A stretch of 64,000 nt of DNA, from the NCBI RefSeq assembly GCF_034043675.1, contig NZ_JAXCLA010000011.1, positions 124,001 to 188,000 on the forward strand, in the 5' to 3' direction. The notes below the pieces were generated by a model. It made no database searches. It had not been told where the DNA came from and was given only the letters and a program-made list of their open reading frames with translations. Position numbers and translations under genes: made by a program. Of this stretch, positions 54,595 to 63,164 are shown piece after piece. This DNA comes from KK5 sp034043675. GTDB taxonomy: Bacteria > Pseudomonadota > Gammaproteobacteria > Burkholderiales > Burkholderiaceae_C. Position 1 is the stretch's first letter, and each line of letters starts with the position of its first letter.

Positions 54595-55299
54595 ATGGTT
54601 TCGATGAATCTGCCCGCACGCATTCTTCCCCTCGTGATGTCCATCGGCGCCAGCGCGAGTTTCGCCGCAACTCCTTCGATTACCGGTACGGTCGGCGCGA
54701 CGGAAAATGGTTATACGGCCTCGATCACGAATATGACGTTCGCGGATGGCGCCAGCGCTTTCGGCGGCAGCGGCACCATCGTCTGCATCGCACCGTCCAC
54801 CGATTTCCCGGACATGAATTCGGTGCACTCCTACAGCATCGTCGACGCGGCTTCGGTGATCAGCGCCAAACCCGCGGCAGCGCCGAAGGCACAAGCCGTT
54901 ATTAATTGGCTGTTCGACAATTACTACGCCACCGACATGCTTTCCGCCACCGCGAATTCCAATTCCGGCTACGGATTCAACCAGGCGCTCTGGGAAATCA
55001 CCACGGATTTCACGGGAAAAGCCAGCAGCCTCGATTCCAGCAGCGGATCCATCTTCTATAACGGATCGGATTCCTACCTCTCGATCATGAGCGCGCTGAA
55101 GGCGAATTTCTCGTCGATCCCGGTTTCCTATACCTCGACACAATATTCGCTGCAGTTCCTGTCCGACAGCGACAAGAAGTATCAGAACATGGTGCTGGTC
55201 ACCTCGCCGGCAGCGGCCGTGCCGGAACCTGCGAGCTACGCCCTGCTGGCGTTCGGGCTGATCGCGCTCTACGGCCTGCGCAAGCGATCGCGCAAGTAA
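54595..55299 (+). CDS. PEP-CTERM sorting-domain protein
   Basis: A 234-residue secreted protein: signal peptide MNLPARILPLVMSIGASASFA, then a body with VGATENGYTASITNMTF, one Cys (TIVCIAPSTDFPD), GYGFNQALWEITTDFTG, and C-terminal VPEPASYALLAFGLIALYGL plus RKRSRK. The domain resembles Cys-containing choice-of-anchor PEP-CTERM proteins. The start at 54595 (or 54604) begins the signal peptide; the frame is open from 54475. G+C is lower than in neighbouring genes. It follows a region with palindromes. Confidence 0.85.
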   Translation: MVSMNLPARILPLVMSIGASASFAATPSITGTVGATENGYTASITNMTFADGASAFGGSGTIVCIAPSTDFPDMNSVHSYSIVDAASVISAKPAAAPKAQAVINWLFDNYYATDMLSATANSNSGYGFNQALWEITTDFTGKASSLDSSSGSIFYNGSDSYLSIMSALKANFSSIPVSYTSTQYSLQFLSDSDKKYQNMVLVTSPAAAVPEPASYALLAFGLIALYGLRKRSRK

Positions 55300-55356
55300 G
55301 TAATTGCTCGCCGCCGCACAGGCGCGCACCTCCCAATTGACCATCCCGCCCGGCGT

Positions 55357-55369
55357 GTCAGAAACTGAC
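55357..55369. promoter_or_regulatory. Short palindrome before 55391 gene
   Basis: GTCAGAAACTGAC is a perfect 13-bp palindrome 21 bp upstream of the ATG at 55391. Its half-site TGTCAG is shared with the element at 54462-54483. Confidence 0.45.
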
Positions 55370-55390
55370 CCGATTTGATACGGGGGTTGG

Positions 55391-56452
55391 ATGGACATCG
55401 GCGGCAGAGAGGACCGTCCCTTGCGCAGCAAGGATTGGCTGGCGCGCATGCGCCATGACGGCGCCACGGCCGCCGAGGCGCCGCCGAAAGCCCGGCGCAA
55501 GATCACGCGGCTCGAACTCGGCACCTTCGCCAACGACCTGGAGGCGGCCGCGACCTTCCTGGGGCGCAATCGGAAATCGCTGGGCGACTACCTCGCCGAC
55601 GGCATTGCGGAAAAGTACGGCCAGGTGCTCGACGTGTGGGCCTCCCGGCGCGCCTTTCCGATCGACCTGCCCTACGACGCCGACGTCATCGGCGCGCCGG
55701 CGCACGATGCCTTTCACCAGCTGCGGGCGGGCAATCCGCATATCGCCGGGCCCATCGCGGCCTATGCGCTGAACGCCCAGGCCAAGAGCTATCACACGGG
55801 CCTTCCCAACCAGTCGGACGCACTGCAGACCTGCTTTCTGCGGGCGGTCGTCGCGCTCTCGTGGGTGGCCAATCCCAATCCGCAGCGATTGGCGGCGCTC
55901 AGCGGCTCCGTCGAAGGCATGCCGGCGCTGGCGGCGCTCCACCATGAAGTCGTGGCGGTGATAGAGGCCCAGCAATATCAGCGCGGCGTGCCGGAACATG
56001 AGCCCTGGTTCTACCTGCACGAACTGACGGCCGGTTTTCTTCTCTGCTACGAGTTGCTCCGGATCGTCTGCAATATGTTCGTGCTGACCGAGGAAAACCG
56101 TGCGCCGCTGAACCGCGATGAACAGCGCCACGCCGCGCGAGAAATACTGGGCCGATACGCGCACTACCAGCTTGCCGATCTGACACGCCTGCATTCCTCA
56201 TCGCGGATGCACTGGAATTTCGTCCAACTGGCGACGATTGCCAACGGGGCTGGGGATATTGATCCACTCGATACCCGACCCGAAGCCGTGGCGATATTCG
56301 AGGCCAGAACCATATTCATCCGCGGCATTGCGCAATTGAAGCGGAACTACGGCCGGCATTTCCCGGCGATCCGGCGCTTCCTGGATCAGGACGAAGACAC
56401 CGGCCCCCTGCTGAGACAGCTGGGCTACGGCGAGCGCCCGTCTCCTCTGTAA
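55391..56452 (+). CDS. Unrecognised 353-residue helical protein
   Basis: No family recognised. There is no signal peptide or TM segment, so it is probably cytoplasmic. The first ~40 residues are basic and Ala/Arg-rich (APPKARRKITRLELG). The rest appears all-helical, with many His/Tyr/Trp residues, e.g. HHEVVAVIEAQQYQRGVPEH, EPWFYLHELTAGFLLCYELL, and a C-terminal GRHFPAIRRFLDQDEDTGP. It lies alone between two secreted PEP-CTERM genes on the same strand, 91 bp after one and 256 bp before the next, with a palindrome before it. Codon use looks native for the region. A regulator or structural partner of the PEP-CTERM genes is possible but unsupported. Confidence 0.75.
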   Translation: MDIGGREDRPLRSKDWLARMRHDGATAAEAPPKARRKITRLELGTFANDLEAAATFLGRNRKSLGDYLADGIAEKYGQVLDVWASRRAFPIDLPYDADVIGAPAHDAFHQLRAGNPHIAGPIAAYALNAQAKSYHTGLPNQSDALQTCFLRAVVALSWVANPNPQRLAALSGSVEGMPALAALHHEVVAVIEAQQYQRGVPEHEPWFYLHELTAGFLLCYELLRIVCNMFVLTEENRAPLNRDEQRHAAREILGRYAHYQLADLTRLHSSSRMHWNFVQLATIANGAGDIDPLDTRPEAVAIFEARTIFIRGIAQLKRNYGRHFPAIRRFLDQDEDTGPLLRQLGYGERPSPL

Positions 56453-56587
56453 GATTTTTCGACACTCCCAGCCGGGCATCCACTCGCCATCGGCGTGCGT
56501 GATTCGCCCGTCCTGGTGCGCAAGCTCGCTCGCCTCCGCGTAAACCATGAGGGTTTGGCGTCGAAACACCGGCCTCCCAGCCTGCTT

Positions 56588-56600
56588 TGGAAAATTTCCA
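56588..56600. promoter_or_regulatory. Palindrome upstream of sigma-54 promoter
   Basis: TGGAAAATTTCCA is a perfect palindrome about a central A, 12 bp upstream of the sigma-54-type element, where an enhancer-binding protein or accessory factor could bind. Confidence 0.45.
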
Positions 56601-56612
56601 CGATCGTAATTT

Positions 56613-56628
56613 CGGCACCGGCATTGCT
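56613..56628 (+). promoter_or_regulatory. Sigma-54-type promoter of PEP-CTERM gene
   Basis: CGGCACCGGCATTGCT matches TGGCAC-N5-TTGCW except for the first base; the invariant GG and GC are 10 bases apart. It is 80 bp upstream of the ATG at 56709. PEP-CTERM genes in several betaproteobacteria are driven by the PrsK-PrsR/sigma-54 system. Confidence 0.6.
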
Positions 56629-56708
56629 GCCCATCCAGCACCTGGGCCGAAGTCGTTGATGGCGGTCCTGGTCAATTCGTCCAACAGCAGATATTACGGA
56701 GTTGATCC

Positions 56709-57377
56709 ATGTCGACCAATTACATTCGCAAGCTGGCTCTATCGAGCCTGGTATTGGCTGGTGCAGCACTGTCGGCGCAAACCGCCTCGGCAGACGTCAT
56801 CACGGTTGATTTCAGCGGGAATCCGCTTTCCGTCGTTCCTTTTGACCTGGGCGGGGTTTATCTGAATCTCGTCACCGGCGGCGCCAGTATTTCCGATAGC
56901 GATGTTCCGGGCTGGGACATCAACCCCTTCTTCCTTGGCACCGACGGCGGCCAGCCCGCGCGCTTCGAGCTGTACACACCGGACTTCAGCGGCGGCATCG
57001 TCGTCGCCGGCGTGATCCCCAGCATCCCGGCCCAGCAACTGGCGATCGGTGCGACGGTCGGCCCGGGCCTGGTCTACAAGAACGGCGCCGTCAATGCCAG
57101 CTCGGGCAGCACGGACATCCACTACATCGGCTTCCGCTTCCTGAACGAGGACACCTCGGTCGAGAACTACGGCTACCTCGCGATCCAGCAGTCGGTCTCG
57201 CCGGCCGCCGAAGGCTCCGTACGCATCCTGGGCTGGGCCTACGACAACACGGGCGCGGCCATCACCGTGAATGCCGTGAGCGCCGTGCCGGAGCCGGCCA
57301 CCTATGCGCTGTTCGGCGCGGGCCTGCTGGCCGTGGCCGGCTTGCGCCGCCGCCGAGCCGCCAAGCAAGCCGACTGA
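56709..57377 (+). CDS. PEP-CTERM sorting-domain protein
   Basis: A 222-residue secreted protein: signal peptide LALSSLVLAGAALSAQTASA, a beta-rich body (ITVDFSGNPLSVVPFDLGG, GRVYKN-like GLVYKNGAVNASSGS, YIGFRFLNEDTSVENYGYLA), and C-terminal VPEPATYALFGAGLLAVAGL plus RRRRAAKQAD. A sigma-54-type promoter lies upstream. It ends one base before the convergent response-regulator gene stop. Confidence 0.88.
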   Translation: MSTNYIRKLALSSLVLAGAALSAQTASADVITVDFSGNPLSVVPFDLGGVYLNLVTGGASISDSDVPGWDINPFFLGTDGGQPARFELYTPDFSGGIVVAGVIPSIPAQQLAIGATVGPGLVYKNGAVNASSGSTDIHYIGFRFLNEDTSVENYGYLAIQQSVSPAAEGSVRILGWAYDNTGAAITVNAVSAVPEPATYALFGAGLLAVAGLRRRRAAKQAD

Positions 57378-58109
<732 letters not shown>

Positions 58110-58160
58110 GGCAGCAAAATATAACGCTGGCCGGGAGACGGCCCTGACGACCACTGCTCG

Positions 58161-60230
58161 ATGACTGTTCACGACACCAAGGCAAAAAACCAGCGACCGG
58201 GCCCGCGCATCTGGGTGACCGCGGCGGTGCTGTGGCTGCTGCTCACCCTGGGCACGGCGGCGGCCTTGCTGAACCTGCGGCACGCCGCCATCCATGAGCA
58301 GGCGCGCGAGCTTGAACTGCTCTCGCTGGCGCTGGGCGATGCGATCGAGCGGGGCCTGCGCGGCGCCGACGAAGGGATCGAGGCCCTGCGCGTGGAGTTG
58401 CGCGACGGCGACCTGCCCCTGGCGACCGAGGCGCTGGAGCGGGCGCTGCGCCGCCGCGCGGAGCTGATGCCGCTGGTGCAGTCGCTTTGGTTCGTCGATC
58501 CGCAGGGCCACTTGATTGCCGCGTCGCACCCGCAGGCGATGCCGGCGCCGGAGAGTTTCGAGCCGCCTCTCGCGACGCTGCGCGGCAAGGCCCTCGCAGT
58601 GAGCAAGGCCTTCGTCTTCGCCGGCGAGAAGACGCCCATGCTGGCCCTGGCGCGCCGCCTGCCCGGGGGCGGTTGGGTATTGGCCGCCCTGCCCGCCAAG
58701 GAACTGTTGGGGAAGTTCGGCAGCAACCTGCCCACGGCCGACACCCACATCGCCATCGAGCGCGCCGACGGCAGCCTGCTGGCCGGCGTCAACCTGCCCT
58801 CGCACCCCGCGGCTCCGCGAGGGCCGGAGCGACCGGCCGGTGAAGGCGTGGTCCTCCAGCACCGGGCCGACGGCAGCGACGAGCTGCAGGGCAGCCTGGA
58901 ACTGCCCGGCTACGGCGTGAGGGTGCTCGTGTCCAACGAGCTGGGCCTCGCGCTCAAGCCCTGGCGCGAGACGCGCGACCTCGCGGTCCTGCTGCTGGCC
59001 GCGCTGGCGCTGGCGACGGTGGCGGGCGTTCGCCTCGTGATGCGGGCGAACCATCGGCGCCGCGAGGCCCAGCGCGCGCTGCAGGTGCAGAAGGAGCGCT
59101 CCAGCCGGCTCGAATCGCTGGGCACGATGGCCGGCGGCGTGGCCCACGACTTCAACAATGTGCTGGCCGGCATCCTCGGCTTCACCGAGATGGCGCAGGA
59201 CGAGGCCGAGCCCGGCAGCGACCAGGCCCAGTACCTGGACAAGGTGATGGCCGCGACCTTGCGGGGCCGCACCCTCGCCGAGCGCATCCTGGCCTTCAGC
59301 CGCGGTGGGGCCAAACTGTCGAAGGTGTTCGAGCTGCAGCCGCTCGTGGAGGAGGCGCTGACCCTGGTCTCGGCCTCGCTGCGCGAGGACATCCGGCTGG
59401 AGCGGGACCTGCGCGCACCCGGCGCGCTGCTGCAGGGCGACCCCACCCTGGCCTTCGAGGCCGTGCTGAACCTCTGCACCAACGCCATGCAGGCGATGCA
59501 GGACACATCGCGCACCAAGACCTTGAGCGTGCAACTGCGGCGGGAGCAAGTCCTGACCCCGCGGGTGCTTTCGCACAGTGCGCTGCCGGCCGGCAGCCAC
59601 CTGGTGCTGTCCGTCACCGACGAGGGGCCGGGCATCACGGACGAGGTGCTGGAGCGATTGTTCGAGCCCTTCTTCACGACGCGGCGCGAGCAGTCCGGCA
59701 CGGGCCTGGGCCTGGCCGTGGTCCATGGCGTGGTGTCGGAGTTCGGCGGCGCGATCGATGTGCAGGGCCGCCTCGGCCTGGGCGCGCGCTTCACCCTGTA
59801 CCTGCCCGAATCACAGCAGCGCGCGGGGCCCGCGACCGAGGCCGACAACACGCCGGCGCGAGGTGCCGGGCAGAAGCTGCTGGTGCTCGATGACGAACCG
59901 GCCCTGCTGCAGGCCACGACGGCACTGCTGAACGAGCTGGGCTATGCCGGCACGCCGTTCAATGACCCCGCGCAGGCGCTGCAAGCGCTGTCCCGGGATC
60001 CGGCGCAGTTCGCAGCAGTGGTGACCGATGAGGTCATGCCCGGCATGACGGGCACCCGACTGACGGCAGCGCTGCGAGCCCAGGGCATCCACCTGCCGGT
60101 GCTGCTGCTCAGCGGCTACGGCGGCAGCCTGCTGGCGCAGCGGGCCGCGGAAGCCGGCGTCACCACCGTGCTGGGCAAGCCCGCGCAGCGGGCCGAAGTG
60201 GCGAGGGCGCTGGCGCAGATGCTGGCCTGA
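58161..60230 (+). CDS. Hybrid sensor histidine kinase with C-terminal receiver
   Basis: A 689-residue kinase: TM1 (ILWVTAAVLWLLLTLG-like, about 17-38), a periplasmic Cache-like region (to about 275) with LWFVDPQGHLIAASHP, TM2 near AVLLLAALALATVAGVRLV, HisKA with His in GGVAHDFNNVLAGILGF (the ntr-like VAHDFNN type), HATPase with DEGPGITDEVLERLFEPFF and GTGLGLAVVHGVVSEFGG, and a receiver with LVLDDEPALLQ and Asp in AVVTDEVMPGMTG. It probably passes phosphate to the divergent OmpR-type regulator. Confidence 0.92.
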   Translation: MTVHDTKAKNQRPGPRIWVTAAVLWLLLTLGTAAALLNLRHAAIHEQARELELLSLALGDAIERGLRGADEGIEALRVELRDGDLPLATEALERALRRRAELMPLVQSLWFVDPQGHLIAASHPQAMPAPESFEPPLATLRGKALAVSKAFVFAGEKTPMLALARRLPGGGWVLAALPAKELLGKFGSNLPTADTHIAIERADGSLLAGVNLPSHPAAPRGPERPAGEGVVLQHRADGSDELQGSLELPGYGVRVLVSNELGLALKPWRETRDLAVLLLAALALATVAGVRLVMRANHRRREAQRALQVQKERSSRLESLGTMAGGVAHDFNNVLAGILGFTEMAQDEAEPGSDQAQYLDKVMAATLRGRTLAERILAFSRGGAKLSKVFELQPLVEEALTLVSASLREDIRLERDLRAPGALLQGDPTLAFEAVLNLCTNAMQAMQDTSRTKTLSVQLRREQVLTPRVLSHSALPAGSHLVLSVTDEGPGITDEVLERLFEPFFTTRREQSGTGLGLAVVHGVVSEFGGAIDVQGRLGLGARFTLYLPESQQRAGPATEADNTPARGAGQKLLVLDDEPALLQATTALLNELGYAGTPFNDPAQALQALSRDPAQFAAVVTDEVMPGMTGTRLTAALRAQGIHLPVLLLSGYGGSLLAQRAAEAGVTTVLGKPAQRAEVARALAQMLA

Positions 60231-60349
60231 TACAGCCCATATTGCATTTGTCATCTTCGCCCCGCCGTTCTGCAAACTTGGCGAGCGGCTCGTTCGAGAA
60301 CATGGGTTCCAACGCATCAAGGGATGCGTCGGAAACAGGAGAAATACCC

Positions 60350-60880
60350 ATGAAGATCACCCAAACCCTCATCGCCAGCCTGCTCGTCCTCGGCGGCATC
60401 GGCGCCGCTCAGGCCGCCGACGGAACCGGCGCCTACGCCGGTGTCAACGTCGGCACGCCGGACTACCACGGTGCCGTCAACGGCATCCAGGGCAGTGGCT
60501 CCGGCGTCGGGGCCAAGATCTACGGCGGCTACCAGTTCAACAAGAACTTCGCCGTGGAAGGTGGCTATGCCGACCTGGGCCACATCGACAACGCTAACGG
60601 CGACGTCAAGACCCGCGACGTCTACGTAGACGCCGTCGGCATCCTCCCCGTCACCGACAAGATCTCGCTGACCGGCAGCGCCGGCGTCGCGGAAGCCCGC
60701 TTCACCACCAGCGCCGGCAAGGATTCGAGCCCGGGCTTGAAGGCCGGCATCGGCGCGCAGTACCAGCTCACCGACAAGGTCGCGCTGGTGAGCCAGTACG
60801 ACTACTACCACTTCACCAACGCCTTCGACGAGAAGCCGAACGTGGGTGAGTTCAGCGTGGGCGTGAAGGTCGGCTTCTGA
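60350..60880 (+). CDS. Outer-membrane beta-barrel protein (OmpA-N-like)
   Basis: A 176-residue protein: signal peptide MKITQTLIASLLVLGGIGAAQA, then an eight-strand barrel pattern with alternating hydrophobic residues (GAYAGVNVGTPDYHG, AKIYGGYQFNKNFAVEGGYA, LKAGIGAQYQLTDKVALVSQ) and a C-terminal GEFSVGVKVGF ending in Phe. It resembles the small OmpA-like transmembrane or porin family. The ATG at 60350 has ACAGGAG upstream; it is free-standing and ends 6 bp from the convergent MCP gene. Confidence 0.88.
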   Translation: MKITQTLIASLLVLGGIGAAQAADGTGAYAGVNVGTPDYHGAVNGIQGSGSGVGAKIYGGYQFNKNFAVEGGYADLGHIDNANGDVKTRDVYVDAVGILPVTDKISLTGSAGVAEARFTTSAGKDSSPGLKAGIGAQYQLTDKVALVSQYDYYHFTNAFDEKPNVGEFSVGVKVGF

Positions 60881-60886
60881 TCAGGC

Positions 60887-62440
60887 TCAGGCCACGCGGA
60901 ACCGGCGGATCAGATCCGTCAGCTGCTGGGCCTGATGCTTCAAGCTTTCCGCGGCCGAGGTCGATTGCTCGACCAGAGCCGCGTTCTGCTGCGTCACCTG
61001 GTCGAGCTGCGACACGGCCACGTTGACCTGGCCGATGCCCTGGCTCTGCTCGCTCGCCGCGGTTGAGATTTCAGAGACGATCGAGGAGACCTGACGCGCC
61101 GAACGCACGACGTCGTCGATCGTCCGGCCCGCTTCCGCCACGAGATCGGATCCGGCAGACACGCGCTCGACCGAGGATCCGATCAGCGACTTGATCTCCT
61201 TTGCCGCCACGGCACTGCGCTGCGCCAGGGAACGGACTTCCGACGCGACGACGGCGAATCCGCGGCCCTGCTCGCCGGCACGCGCGGCCTCCACGGCCGC
61301 GTTCAAGGCCAGGATGTTGGTCTGGAAGGCGATGCCGTCGATCACGCCGATGATGTCGGCAATCTTCTGCGACGAGCCCTGGATCTCCGCCATGGTCTGA
61401 ATGACCTGGGCAACGACCTGGCCGCCCCGCTCGGCGACGGCAGCGGCCGTGCCGGCCAGTTCGTTCGCCTGCCGCGCGCTTTGGGCCGACTGCTGAACGG
61501 TGCCGTGCATCTGCTCGATGGAGGCGGCCGTCTGCTGCAGGCTCGAGGCCGCTTCCTCGGTCCGCGCTGACAGGTCGAGGTTGCCGTCGGCGATCTCGGA
61601 GGATGCGGTGTTGATGGTTTCCGTGGTCTGGTGGACGTTGGACACCAGGGACTGGAGCGAGCCCTGCATCCCTTCCAGCGCGGCCAGCAGGTGTCCGGTC
61701 TCGTCGCGATCGTGCGTCTCGATGCGCTCGGTGAGGTCGAAGCCGGCGATCCGATTCGCCACGCCCACCGCCCGGTTGAGCGGCCCGGTGATGCTGCGGA
61801 CCAGCCAGATCGACAGCAAGACGCCGAGGACCAGGGCACAGGCACCGAAGCCCAGCAGGGCGAACTTCGCGTGGCGGCTGGAGGTCTTGACCAGATCGCC
61901 CAGCTTGTCGATGCGATCACGCTCGTACTGGGCTAGGCCCTGCAGCGCATCCTGGAACTTGACCGAGGCCGGGAGGTAGCGTTCGTCCAGCACCTTGCGG
62001 GCGCCTTCTGCATCTCCCGACTTCTTCAATGCCGTCACGGCATCGCGATCGGCGATGTAGCCCTTGCGGATCTCGGAGATATCGCGGAACAGTTGCCGCT
62101 CTTCGTCCGTCTGCATCGCGGCGCTGACCTTGTCCTGGATGTCGACCGAGATCTTCGTGGTCTCGGCCGTCTCCTGGCGAAAGAACTCGGTGAGGCTCGG
62201 GTCGGAACTCGCCGCGATCGCCGAGGTCCTGCGCACCGAGATGGCGGCATACCGGTACCAGTCCGAGACCAGCCGCTCCTTGGCGACGGCCTCATCGACG
62301 AGGTGAGCCGTCTCGTCCTCCGCCTGATTCAGGGCCCAGGCGCCGTAACCGGCACCGATCATCGCCAGCGTCAAGGTGACGCCGAGCACGAGGGCCATCC
62401 GCCCTCCGAGAGTTCTGGGTTGAAACGAACCGCTGGTCAT
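60887..62440 (-). CDS. Methyl-accepting chemotaxis protein (Tsr/Tar-like)
   Basis: A 517-residue MCP: TM1 (MALVLGVTLTLAMIGAGYGA), a four-helix-bundle periplasmic sensor (about 38-195), TM2 (FALLGFGACALVLGVLLSIW), HAMP, and a signalling domain with the tip IDGIAFQTNILALNAAVEAA and GRGFAVVASEVRSLAQRSAV. It ends without the NWETF-type CheR-binding pentapeptide. A long methylation-helix region is present. The ligand cannot be told. Confidence 0.93.
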   Translation of the reverse strand: MTSGSFQPRTLGGRMALVLGVTLTLAMIGAGYGAWALNQAEDETAHLVDEAVAKERLVSDWYRYAAISVRRTSAIAASSDPSLTEFFRQETAETTKISVDIQDKVSAAMQTDEERQLFRDISEIRKGYIADRDAVTALKKSGDAEGARKVLDERYLPASVKFQDALQGLAQYERDRIDKLGDLVKTSSRHAKFALLGFGACALVLGVLLSIWLVRSITGPLNRAVGVANRIAGFDLTERIETHDRDETGHLLAALEGMQGSLQSLVSNVHQTTETINTASSEIADGNLDLSARTEEAASSLQQTAASIEQMHGTVQQSAQSARQANELAGTAAAVAERGGQVVAQVIQTMAEIQGSSQKIADIIGVIDGIAFQTNILALNAAVEAARAGEQGRGFAVVASEVRSLAQRSAVAAKEIKSLIGSSVERVSAGSDLVAEAGRTIDDVVRSARQVSSIVSEISTAASEQSQGIGQVNVAVSQLDQVTQQNAALVEQSTSAAESLKHQAQQLTDLIRRFRVA

Positions 62441-62527
62441 GGATCACGAGGAAATGTTGGAGTGGCAGCCAGTGTCCGGGAGCCGCGCCGCCTCCTTCGT
62501 GAAATGCGGCCGACCGCCTGCCGGAGC

Positions 62528-62550
62528 CCGTGACGGTTTTCACGTCACGG
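62528..62550 (-). terminator. Hairpin after HxlR gene
   Basis: CCGTGAC and GTCACGG form a 7-bp stem about nine bases, just past the HxlR stop (minus strand) and before the MCP gene. There is no T-tract; the function is uncertain. Confidence 0.4.
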
Positions 62551-62558
62551 CGATTGCC

Positions 62559-63008
62559 TCAGGGCGCGACGTGCTGCACGACGGTGTCCCCCGGCCCCAG
62601 GATGCGCCCATCGTCGGCACGGACCTCCAGCTTCGGGATGGGACGGCCCTTCTTGCGGTCCACCAGCAGCACGTGAGCCTCGTCGGGCTCGAAGAAGAAC
62701 GCCTCGCCCCACTGCCGCAGCGCCACCAGGAGCGGAAGCAGCCCGAGTCCCTTCTCCGTGAGGACGTACTCCTGGTGGGCACTGCCGTCGGCAGCGGGCA
62801 CCGCCTCCATCACGCCGTGAGCCACCAGGTGACGCAGCCGCGCCGAGAGGATGTTCTTGGCCAGGCCCAGGTTCTTCTGGAACTCTCCGAACCGGCGCAG
62901 CCCATCGAAGGCGTCGCGCACGATCAGCAGCGACCACCCGTCGCCGATCGCGTCTAGCGGCCTAGCGACGCCGCAATGCGAATCCTTCTGGCTGGTTCGT
63001 TTGACCAC
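62559..63008 (-). CDS. HxlR-family transcriptional regulator
   Basis: A 149-residue winged-helix regulator: CGVARPLDAIGDGWSLLIVRDAF, the family signature with the redox-type N-terminal Cys, then GEFQKNLGLAKNILSARLRHL and the wing QEYVLTEKGLGLLPLLVALR. The GTG at 63008 has a perfect GAGGAGG ribosome-binding site; the longer open frame to 63116 is less likely. It is divergent from a haloalkane-dehalogenase-like gene and likely controls it, as HxlR proteins often sense electrophiles. Confidence 0.9.
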   Translation of the reverse strand: MVKRTSQKDSHCGVARPLDAIGDGWSLLIVRDAFDGLRRFGEFQKNLGLAKNILSARLRHLVAHGVMEAVPAADGSAHQEYVLTEKGLGLLPLLVALRQWGEAFFFEPDEAHVLLVDRKKGRPIPKLEVRADDGRILGPGDTVVQHVAP

Positions 63009-63107
63009 GGCTGGCCTCCTCGTTGGAACCCCTGAGACAGCCCTGGGACTTGCAGGGCCATTTCTCGTTGAAGGTTGCATCATAAAACTCTTCTGATACA
63101 ACGCATT

Positions 63108-63126
63108 TGGTTTCATATTGAAACCA
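63108..63126. promoter_or_regulatory. Candidate HxlR operator
   Basis: TGGTTTCATATTGAAACCA is a perfect 8+3+8 palindrome in the 156-bp gap between the divergent HxlR and dehalogenase-like genes. Winged-helix dimers such as HxlR bind such symmetric AT-rich sites. Confidence 0.65.
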
Positions 63127-63164
63127 CATGCACATCACAGCCATTCCCAGGAAACGAGACCACC

